Positions 1 to 5,434 of a DNA stretch of 8,480 nucleotides are shown piece by piece. Source of the stretch: an uncultured Collinsella sp. (GTDB lineage Bacteria; Actinomycetota; Coriobacteriia; Coriobacteriales; Coriobacteriaceae); NCBI GenBank assembly GCA_900544465.1, contig UQVT01000079.1, forward strand, positions 1 to 8,480. Reading direction: 5' to 3'. The notes beneath the pieces were generated by a model. The model did not search any database. It had not been told where the DNA came from and saw nothing but the letters and a program-made list of their open reading frames with translations. Within the stretch, counting starts at the first letter, position 1. The number at the start of each line of letters is the position of its first letter. Both the position numbers and the translations under genes were made by a program.

Positions 1-2
1 TC

Positions 3-1163
3 ATTAACACCTGTGCCGTTACGGGCGAGGCCGAGGCCAAGACCCGTAAGGCCGTCCGTCATGCGCTGGCCCATCCAAACGAGCCCTATGTGGTCGTGAC
101 CGGATGCGTGGTCAATTTGCATCCCGAGGAGCTGTCGGAGCTTTCGGATCGCGTGATTGCCGAGCCGTCCAAGATAGATGTCGCCGAACGTGTATGCGAG
201 GTGCTGGGTGTTGAGTCCGATTGCGTTCCCGCCTGCAGCGATGGCGAGGTGGTCGATGCGCTCGGTCGCTCTCGCCTGGGCGTGAAGATTCAGGATGGCT
301 GCAACCATCGCTGCACCTATTGCATTGTGTGGAAGGCGCGCGGCCCCGAGCGCTCCGTGCCCGTCGAGTCCGTGCTCGAGCAAGTTCGCGAGGCCCAGGA
401 GGCCGGCGTGCCCGAGGTGGTGCTGACCGGTGTGAACCTGGGTGCCTACGATGGCAAGAGCGCGACCGACGAGCACGTCGAAATCGATGAGCTGCTCGAG
501 GCCATCATGGAGCGCACGTCTATTCCGCATGTGCGCATTTCCTCGGTCGAGCCCATGGATATCTCCGAGCGCCTGCTTAAGGTTATGGCGCGCTACCCGC
601 AGCGTATCGCCCCGTTTTTGCACCTGCCCGTGCAGTCCGGCTGCACGGCGACCCTGCATCGCATGGGCCGTCCCTATAGCGCCGAGGCCTTTGAGGACAC
701 GGTGCGTATGATTCGCGCCAACTTGCCCCAGGCGTCCCTTTCGTGCGATGTCATCGTCGGTTTTCCTGGTGAGACGGACGAGGAGTTCGAGGAGTCGCTG
801 GCGCTGTGCCGCCGTGTGGGTTTCTCGCGTATGCACGTGTTCCGCTACAGCAAGCGTCCCGGTACCCTTGCTGCCGACATGCCCGACCAGGTGCCACCCG
901 AGGTTATGGCCGAGCGCAGCCGCCGTATGCGGGCCGCCGCACAGGAGCTCGCTATTGCCGACGCTCGTCGTCGCGTGGGCACGGTCGAGCGTGCCGTGCT
1001 CGAGTATGGTGACAACCTGACGCTCGGCTCGTTCCATCATGCCCGTCTTGACGATACCTGTGGACTTACAGCCCCGTGCCTGCTCGATGTTGCTATCATC
1101 GGAGTCGATGATTCCGGCTTGGTCCATGCGCGCAGGGAGGTTCATGGAAGCCTCGAAGATTAG
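3..1163 (+). CDS. mtaB: tRNA (N6-threonylcarbamoyladenosine(37)-C2)-methylthiotransferase MtaB, 5' partial
   Basis: This radical-SAM enzyme adds a methylthio group to t6A37 of ANN-decoding tRNAs in the cytoplasm, converting t6A to ms2t6A. The frame is open from the left edge, so the true start and the first auxiliary-cluster cysteine lie outside; 386 codons are visible. The N-terminal methylthiotransferase domain shows NTCAVT (Cys codon at 12-14) and VVTGC (Cys codon at 105-107), which would hold the auxiliary 4Fe-4S cluster. The radical-SAM motif CxxxCxxC follows as CNHRCTYC, with Cys codons at 300, 312 and 321, then the RGPERS stretch typical of the family. A tail of about 65 residues could be a degenerate TRAM-type RNA-binding region. 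A GTG at 90 is only an internal valine. The NTCAVTxxAxxKxR pattern favours MtaB over MiaB or RimO, which I cannot fully exclude. Its last 20 bases overlap phoH. Confidence 0.88.
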   Translation: MNTCAVTGEAEAKTRKAVRHALAHPNEPYVVVTGCVVNLHPEELSELSDRVIAEPSKIDVAERVCEVLGVESDCVPACSDGEVVDALGRSRLGVKIQDGCNHRCTYCIVWKARGPERSVPVESVLEQVREAQEAGVPEVVLTGVNLGAYDGKSATDEHVEIDELLEAIMERTSIPHVRISSVEPMDISERLLKVMARYPQRIAPFLHLPVQSGCTATLHRMGRPYSAEAFEDTVRMIRANLPQASLSCDVIVGFPGETDEEFEESLALCRRVGFSRMHVFRYSKRPGTLAADMPDQVPPEVMAERSRRMRAAAQELAIADARRRVGTVERAVLEYGDNLTLGSFHHARLDDTCGLTAPCLLDVAIIGVDDSGLVHARREVHGSLED

Positions 1164-2130
1164 ACTTACCGTTCCCGAGGGAATTGATCCTTCGTGCGTT
1201 TTGGGCGCCGGCGACGGCGTCCTTCGCGTGCTCGAGAGCTTGGTTCGCGCTCACGTGGTCGCCCGTGGCGATAGCATCGCCGTGAGCGGCGACCCGGACG
1301 AGGTCGAACTCGTGGCGCGCTTTTTCGAGCACGCTTTTCGCGAGGCGGCCGCCGGGCGCACGCTGTCTGCCGACGATGTCTCTCGCTGCCTGGCCGTCTT
1401 GCGCGACGGTGAGCACGAGGCTACGTCGCTTCGCGATGACGTGCTGCTTTCGTATCGCGGCCGCGTCATTCGTCCCAAGACGCTCGGGCAAAAGCGCTAC
1501 GTGGATGCCATTCGCTCGCATACCATCACCTTTGGCTTGGGTCCAGCTGGTACCGGTAAGACCTATCTGGCCATGGCGCTTGCCGTTGCCGCGCTCAAGC
1601 GCCACGAGGTGGGCCGTCTGATCTTGACGCGTCCTGTTGTCGAGGCGGGGGAGAACCTGGGCTTTTTGCCCGGCACCCTCGAGGAAAAGATTGATCCCTA
1701 CATGCGTCCGCTCTACGACGCCCTTTTTGACATGATGGATCGCGAGCGCACCGATGAGCTTATGGAGCGCGGCGTGATCGAGATCGCCCCGCTTGCCTAC
1801 ATGCGCGGCCGCACGCTGAGCGATGCCTTTGTGGTGCTCGACGAGGCGCAAAATACCACGCCCGAGCAGATGAAGATGTTCCTGACGCGCTTGGGCTTTA
1901 ACTCCAAGTTCGTGATTACCGGCGACCTGAGCCAGCGCGACCTTGTGGGTCGTCGTGGCGGTCTTGCCGACGTTGAGCAGATTTTGGGCCGTGTCGACGA
2001 TGTCGCATTTTCTCACCTGGAGCGCGCCGACGTGGTGCGCCATGCCTTGGTGGGACGTATCGTCGAGGCATACGACACTTATGATGATGTGCGCGAGAAA
2101 CGCGTACGTGACCGAAAGGAGTCCCGTTGA
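1144..2130 (+). CDS. phoH: PhoH-like ATPase
   Basis: This is a 328-residue P-loop NTPase of the PhoH family, close to the usual length. Family members are cytoplasmic ATPases proposed to act with YbeY on RNA; the exact reaction is unsettled. Walker A is GPAGTGKT at residues 133-140 and Walker B is VVLDEAQN at 230-237, followed by the conserved TPEQMKMFLTR and ITGD stretches of the family. The N-terminal 120 residues form the variable, partly KH-like region. I chose ATG 1144 because a purine-rich site, AGGGAGG at 1134-1140, sits just upstream; the frame is open further upstream (ATG at 1126 and 1039) but without a good ribosome site. The start lies inside mtaB, and the TGA stop is interlocked with the TTG start of ybeY, so translational coupling on both sides is likely. 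Confidence 0.9.
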   Translation: MEASKIRLTVPEGIDPSCVLGAGDGVLRVLESLVRAHVVARGDSIAVSGDPDEVELVARFFEHAFREAAAGRTLSADDVSRCLAVLRDGEHEATSLRDDVLLSYRGRVIRPKTLGQKRYVDAIRSHTITFGLGPAGTGKTYLAMALAVAALKRHEVGRLILTRPVVEAGENLGFLPGTLEEKIDPYMRPLYDALFDMMDRERTDELMERGVIEIAPLAYMRGRTLSDAFVVLDEAQNTTPEQMKMFLTRLGFNSKFVITGDLSQRDLVGRRGGLADVEQILGRVDDVAFSHLERADVVRHALVGRIVEAYDTYDDVREKRVRDRKESR

Positions 2131-2636
2131 GTGTATTGATCAGCAACGATGCCGAACTCGATACGCTGCTCGATGCGCAGGAGGTGGAGCACATCTGCGA
2201 GGTTGTGCTTGCCGCCGAGGGCGTTGAACGTGAAGTCGAGATTTCCCTTTCGTATGTCGACGAGGACGAGATGCACGAGCTCAACCACGAGTGGCGCGGT
2301 ATCGATCGCACCACCGATGTACTCTCGTTTGAGTGCGATTCGGCCTTTGACGATGACATTCCCGCCGATGAGACGCTCGAGCTCGGCGATATTATCTTGG
2401 CCCCGCAGGTTATTGCCCGTCAGGCCCCCGGTTTTGGCAATAGCCCCGCTGACGAGTGCCGTCTGATGCTCGTTCACGGCATGCTGCACCTGCTGGGCTA
2501 TGACCACATCGAGGACGACGAGGCCGAGGTCATGGAGGCCCGCGAGGACGCCATCCTGCGCGATTTGGCGCTCGAGCGCGGCGAGGACCCCAAGCTAGTC
2601 CACGTCGGCCCCATCACCAACCACGCCCACGACTAG
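2127..2636 (+). CDS. ybeY: Endoribonuclease YbeY (rRNA maturation factor)
   Basis: YbeY is a zinc-dependent single-strand endoribonuclease involved in 16S rRNA 3'-end maturation and 70S quality control. The 169-residue protein carries the diagnostic HGMLHLLGYDH motif, whose three histidines H117, H121 and H127 (HxxxHxxxxxH) form the zinc site. The region around residues 60-70 (RGIDRTTDVLSF) matches the family's conserved TDVLSF segment. The start is a TTG that overlaps the phoH TGA by four bases, supported by AGGAG at 2117-2121 with a 5-base spacer. The acidic patch after the motif (EDDEAEVM) is common in this family. The phoH-ybeY pairing is widely conserved and supports a shared RNA-processing role. 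The downstream gene dgkA starts 9 bases after the stop. Confidence 0.93.
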   Translation: MSVLISNDAELDTLLDAQEVEHICEVVLAAEGVEREVEISLSYVDEDEMHELNHEWRGIDRTTDVLSFECDSAFDDDIPADETLELGDIILAPQVIARQAPGFGNSPADECRLMLVHGMLHLLGYDHIEDDEAEVMEAREDAILRDLALERGEDPKLVHVGPITNHAHD

Positions 2637-2645
2637 GAGCCGTCT

Positions 2646-3023
2646 ATGATTCCCGGATCGAACAAGGACCATCCGTCCTTCTTAAAGTCGTTTTCTTACG
2701 CTATGGAGGGCTTCGTCACCGCCGTCAAGACCGAGCGCAACATTAAGGTCATGCTCGTGGCGGGCGTGTGCACCGTCATTGCAGGCTGCATCGTAGGGCT
2801 CGACATTGCCGAGTGGGCCACGATTATCATCTGTTGCGGCCTGGTGATCCACGGCGAGCTTTGCAATACCGCCATGGAGGCCATCGTCGACCTGGCGACC
2901 CAGGAGCTCCATCCGCTGGCCAAGCGTGCGAAGGACATCGCCGCCGCCTCCGTATACGTTCTTTCCGTCACCGCCGCGATTGTGGGCTTGCTGGTATTTG
3001 CCCACGCGCTCGGCTTTATTTAG
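2646..3023 (+). CDS. dgkA: Undecaprenol/diacylglycerol kinase, DgkA family
   Basis: This is a 125-residue integral membrane kinase of the DgkA family. Members in Gram-positive bacteria mostly phosphorylate undecaprenol, feeding the lipid carrier for cell-wall synthesis; some act on diacylglycerol. Three hydrophobic segments are visible, at roughly residues 35-52, 55-70 and 100-122. The family signature is present: E71, then N74-T75-A76, E78 and D82, followed by HPLAKRAKDIAAASV at 89-103. The N-terminal SFLKSFSYAMEG segment is the usual amphipathic surface helix. ATG 2646 is preceded by AGGAG at 2635-2639, which overlaps the ybeY stop region. Position between ybeY and era is the common arrangement; the cytidine deaminase gene often found here in Firmicutes is absent. 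Substrate (undecaprenol versus diacylglycerol) is inferred, not visible. Confidence 0.88.
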   Translation: MIPGSNKDHPSFLKSFSYAMEGFVTAVKTERNIKVMLVAGVCTVIAGCIVGLDIAEWATIIICCGLVIHGELCNTAMEAIVDLATQELHPLAKRAKDIAAASVYVLSVTAAIVGLLVFAHALGFI

Positions 3024-3035
3024 AAAGGGATTCCC

Positions 3036-4103
3036 ATGTCCGACAATATGCAGCCTACCGATGAGATTTTGGACGACGAGTCCCTGGACGCGGTGGATAC
3101 CGAGGAGCTCGAGGATGTCGAGGAGTTCGACCCGTTTGAGGGCATGAGCGATGAGGAGCTCGACGCCCTGTGCGACGAGGACGACAACCTCGCGGGCTTT
3201 GGCGACGTGGAGCCCGGTTTTCGCAGCGGCTTCGTGGCCCTGGTCGGACGCCCCAACGCCGGCAAGTCCACGCTGCTCAACGCCTGCTATGGCAAAAAGG
3301 TCGCCATCACCTCGCCGGTGGCACAGACGACCCGCCGTCGCATGCGCGCCGTCGTCAACCGTCCCGGCTACCAGCTGGTCTTTGTCGATACCCCGGGTAT
3401 TCATAAGCCCAAGGACGGCCTGGGGTCCGAGCTCAACAAGAGCGCACTGTTCGAGTTGAACGATGTCGACGTCGTCGCGTTTTTGATTGATGCCACCAAG
3501 CCCATCGGCAGGGGAGACGCCTGGGTTGCCGAGCGTGTCAGATGCGCTCGTTGCAAGAAGGTCCTGGTGCTCACCAAGGCCGATGAGGCCGACCCCGCAC
3601 AGGTCATGGAGCAGCTTAAGGCTGCCCACGAGCTTATGGAATATGACGACGAGATTGTGACGTCGTCGGTTAAGAACTTCAACGTCGATGCCTTTATAGA
3701 GACCGTTGCGCACTTTTTGCCTGAGGGTCCGCGTTGGTTCCCCGAGGACATGGGTATTGACGCTTCCGATGAGACGCTCGTTGCCGAGTTTGTGCGCGAG
3801 AAGGTCTTGCGCCGCACCCGTGATGAGATTCCGCACTCCGTTGGCGTGATCTGCGATGCGCTCGAGCAGACCAAGAAGGTGCTGCGCGTGCACGCCACCA
3901 TTTACGTCGAGCGCGAGGGCCAAAAGGGCATCATCATCGGCAAGGGCGGCGAGATGATCAAGCATATCGGTATCGACGCCCGACGCGATCTTGAACGCAT
4001 TTTTGGCACGCAGGTCTTTTTGGAGCTGGACGTGAAGGTCAAGGCCGGCTGGCGTGACGACGAGGCCCAGATTCGCCGCTTTGGCTACAATGCCGAGGAC
4101 TAA
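3036..4103 (+). CDS. era: GTPase Era with acidic N-terminal extension
   Basis: Era is a GTPase that binds the 3' end of 16S rRNA and assists 30S assembly. The protein has 355 residues against about 300 for the family. Residues 65-355 form a normal Era: G1 GRPNAGKS at 71-78, the switch segment TSPVAQTTRRR, G3 DTPG at 118-121, G4 TKAD at 180-183 and G5-like SSVKN. The C-terminal KH domain has its IIGKGGEMIK loop with G302-K303-G304-G305, preceded by RDEIPHS and followed by the aromatic/basic end WRDDE...RRFGYN. Residues 1-60 are an extension rich in Asp and Glu without recognisable fold. Start ATG 3036 has AAAGGGA at 3024-3030 with 5-base spacing; an internal ATG at 3144 would trim the extension by 36 residues but has only a poorly spaced GAGGG. 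Thr in G4 replaces the classical Asn. Confidence 0.95.
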   Translation: MSDNMQPTDEILDDESLDAVDTEELEDVEEFDPFEGMSDEELDALCDEDDNLAGFGDVEPGFRSGFVALVGRPNAGKSTLLNACYGKKVAITSPVAQTTRRRMRAVVNRPGYQLVFVDTPGIHKPKDGLGSELNKSALFELNDVDVVAFLIDATKPIGRGDAWVAERVRCARCKKVLVLTKADEADPAQVMEQLKAAHELMEYDDEIVTSSVKNFNVDAFIETVAHFLPEGPRWFPEDMGIDASDETLVAEFVREKVLRRTRDEIPHSVGVICDALEQTKKVLRVHATIYVEREGQKGIIIGKGGEMIKHIGIDARRDLERIFGTQVFLELDVKVKAGWRDDEAQIRRFGYNAED

Positions 4104-4118
4104 GGACGCGCGGCGCGC

Positions 4119-4868
4119 ATGGCAGGCTCCCGGACATATCGCACGAAAGTGCTCGTGCTTGATAAGACTAAGCTCAAAGAGACCGACCTGATCTTGACGA
4201 TGCTTGACGAGCGGGGGCGGCAGGTTCGTGCCGTGGCAAAGGGCGCCCGCAAACCCGGCGGACGCCTGGCTGCGCGCTGCGAGCTGTTCTGTACGGTCGA
4301 TATGCTGCTCGCACATGGACGGTCGCTCGACGTGGTTTCCCAGGCCGAGCTTATGGAGGCGCCGCTCGGCGCTGCGCCCGATTACGAGACGACCTGCGCC
4401 GCAAGCGCGATCGCCGAGGTCGCGCGTGTGTGCTCGTTCGAGGACGCCGAGGACCCGTTTACCTTTGCCATCACGCAGCGAGCGCTTGCCCTGGTGGGCA
4501 GCGGGCTTGACACGGCACATATGGACCTACTTGTGGCGGCATATGTCTTTAAGCTGCTGTCGCACGTTGGCTATCGACCCGATTTTTCGGCCTGCGTGCT
4601 GTGCGGAGACCCCATGCTGTCGTATTTTTCGCCCCAGGCGGGCGGCCTCATGTGCGGGTCGTGCGCGTCGAGCGTTCCAGGTGCCGAACTGGTGTCGACC
4701 GGTGAGACCGCATGGCTGCGCGCCCTCATGTCCATGACCTTCGATGCGCTCATGGCCGAGCGAATCGACCCGCATACGGCGGCATTCCTGCTCGGGCTTT
4801 CGCATGTGTGGGCTGCGACGCACACCGATCAACGCCTCCGTGCGATGGAATTCATGTTGGGTCGGTGA
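4119..4868 (+). CDS. recO: DNA repair protein RecO
   Basis: RecO works with RecR (and RecF) to load RecA onto SSB-coated single-stranded DNA during gap repair, and can anneal DNA strands. The 249-residue protein has the expected N-terminal OB-fold (residues 4-80: RTKVLVLDKTKLKETDLILTML and the AKGARKP loop), a helical middle, and a four-cysteine zinc site: C159-x2-C162 (CVLC) and C179-x2-C182 (CGSC). Length is normal for RecO. ATG 4119 begins just before the OB-fold, so no alternative fits better, but the ribosome site is weak: AAGGA at 4102-4106, about 12 bases away and overlapping the era stop. Expression may therefore depend on coupling to era, with 15 bases between the genes. It closes the mtaB-recO unit; era-recO is a widespread pair. 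Confidence 0.92.
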   Translation: MAGSRTYRTKVLVLDKTKLKETDLILTMLDERGRQVRAVAKGARKPGGRLAARCELFCTVDMLLAHGRSLDVVSQAELMEAPLGAAPDYETTCAASAIAEVARVCSFEDAEDPFTFAITQRALALVGSGLDTAHMDLLVAAYVFKLLSHVGYRPDFSACVLCGDPMLSYFSPQAGGLMCGSCASSVPGAELVSTGETAWLRALMSMTFDALMAERIDPHTAAFLLGLSHVWAATHTDQRLRAMEFMLGR

Positions 4869-4892
4869 TGATGCGCAGGCGCGGGCTGCTTG

Positions 4893-4901
4893 TGGTATCA
4901 T
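4893..4901 (+). promoter_or_regulatory. Candidate extended -10 promoter for rpsO
   Basis: TGGTATCAT at 4893-4901 fits an extended -10 element (TGn followed by a TATAAT-like hexamer TATCAT). I see no convincing -35 hexamer 16-18 bases upstream, which is tolerated for extended -10 promoters. It would start a transcript near 4908 with a leader of about 100 bases before rpsO. This is the best-placed promoter-like sequence in the gap after recO, but it is a pattern match only. Confidence 0.4.
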
Positions 4902-4970
4902 GCCGACCTGTTGGTACCTCGACCTTGGTTGCTCGCTCCACCGGCGGCTTCCCAGTCCGAGGCGAATCGA

Positions 4971-4986
4971 GTCGCCCGCGGGCGAC
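4971..4986. promoter_or_regulatory. 16-base perfect palindrome in the rpsO leader
   Basis: GTCGCCCGCGGGCGAC is exactly self-complementary. In RNA it can fold as a 6-bp stem with a CGCG tetraloop, ending 8 bases before the AAAGGTGA ribosome site at 4995-5002. Bacterial S15 genes are often autoregulated by S15 binding structured leaders, so a translational control element is plausible. A DNA operator is the alternative. Function is inferred from position and symmetry only. Confidence 0.45.
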
Positions 4987-5006
4987 GTAAAACGAAAGGT
5001 GAAACA

Positions 5007-5285
5007 ATGACTGTTTCCAAAGAGCGCAAGGCGGAGCTGACTGCCCAGTTCGGTAACACCCCGGTCGACACCGGCAACCCCAAGGTTCAGGTCGCCATCC
5101 TGTCCGAGCGCATCAAGGAGCTGACCGAGCACATGAAGTCCCACCAGAAGGACTTCCACACCCGTCGTGGCCTGCTCATGCTCGTCGGCCGTCGTCGTCG
5201 TCTTCTCTCCTACATCAAGAAGAACGACATCGTCGAGTACCGTGAGCTCATCAAGGCTCTGGGCATCCGCGACAACATCCAGTAG
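5007..5285 (+). CDS. rpsO: 30S ribosomal protein S15
   Basis: S15 is a primary binder of the 16S rRNA central domain, contacting the three-way junction of helices 20-22 and forming intersubunit bridge B4. The 92-residue product matches the family along its whole length (89 residues is typical). Recognisable segments are FGNTPVDTGNPKVQVAILSERI at the N-terminus, then LTEHMKSHQKDFHTRRGLLMLVGRRRRLL and YIKKNDIVEYRELIKALGIR. The start is ATG 5007, chosen over in-frame upstream codons because AAAGGTGA at 4995-5002 lies directly ahead and the family begins here. Codons are highly biased, as expected for a ribosomal gene. It sits between its own candidate promoter and an intrinsic terminator, so it may be a single-gene unit; rpsO-pnp adjacency is conserved across many bacteria. 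Confidence 0.97.
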   Translation: MTVSKERKAELTAQFGNTPVDTGNPKVQVAILSERIKELTEHMKSHQKDFHTRRGLLMLVGRRRRLLSYIKKNDIVEYRELIKALGIRDNIQ

Positions 5286-5299
5286 GATTTGTACATGCT

Positions 5300-5331
5300 A
5301 AGAGCGTCCTGCGCAGCGGGGCGCTCTTTTT
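5300..5331 (+). terminator. Intrinsic terminator after rpsO
   Basis: A 9-bp stem pairs AGAGCGTCC (5301-5309) with GGGCGCTCT (5319-5327), including one G-U pair, around a 9-base loop. An A at 5300 can extend it against T5328. The run of five T at 5327-5331 follows at once. It starts 15 bases after the rpsO stop, the expected place. Read-through into pnp remains possible, because rpsO-pnp co-transcription is known in other bacteria. Confidence 0.85.
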
Positions 5332-5350
5332 GTGTAAGGGCGCGAACAAT

Positions 5351-5421
5351 CACGCTCTGAAGCGTGGCGGGGGCAGGGGGCCCGCGTCACATGAGAAGCC
5401 CGCAGGCAAGGGGTCTGCGGG
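5351..5421 (+). promoter_or_regulatory. Structured leader upstream of pnp (three possible hairpins)
   Basis: Three inverted repeats lie between the rpsO terminator and pnp. CACGCT/AGCGTG (5351-5356 with 5361-5366) closes a CTGA tetraloop. GTGGCGGGGG (5364-5373) can pair with CCCGCGTCAC (5381-5390) with one mismatch and one G-U; it shares 5364-5366 with the first stem, so the two are mutually exclusive. CCCGCAG/CTGCGGG (5399-5405 with 5415-5421) is a perfect 7-bp stem ending two bases before the AAAGGAG ribosome site. In Escherichia coli, pnp is autoregulated through a leader hairpin; a similar role here is inference. I found no convincing -35/-10 pair in this gap. Confidence 0.5.
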
Positions 5422-5434
5422 GTAAAGGAGAACA

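Noticed and set aside
1039..1143. Upstream start for phoH at ATG 1039 or 1126
   Set aside because: The extra residues fall within the mtaB coding end and lack a ribosome site; ATG 1144 has AGGGAGG directly ahead.
1096..2043. A 315-codon minus-strand open frame opposite phoH
   Set aside because: Same codon-bias shadow effect; the sense strand encodes clear Walker A and B motifs.
3573..3584. Era G4 motif reads TKAD instead of NKxD, suggesting altered nucleotide specificity
   Set aside because: Thr at this position is, to my knowledge, common in actinobacterial Era proteins, and the Asp that reads the guanine base is kept.
2682..4520. A 612-codon minus-strand open frame opposite dgkA, era and recO
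   Set aside because: The three sense genes happen to share one register, and the antisense frame is in codon alignment with it. No family motifs are visible and the sense proteins are unmistakable.
5335..5362. Promoter for pnp just after the rpsO terminator
   Set aside because: No hexamer pair with acceptable spacing was found; pnp may be reached by read-through or by a promoter I cannot recognise.
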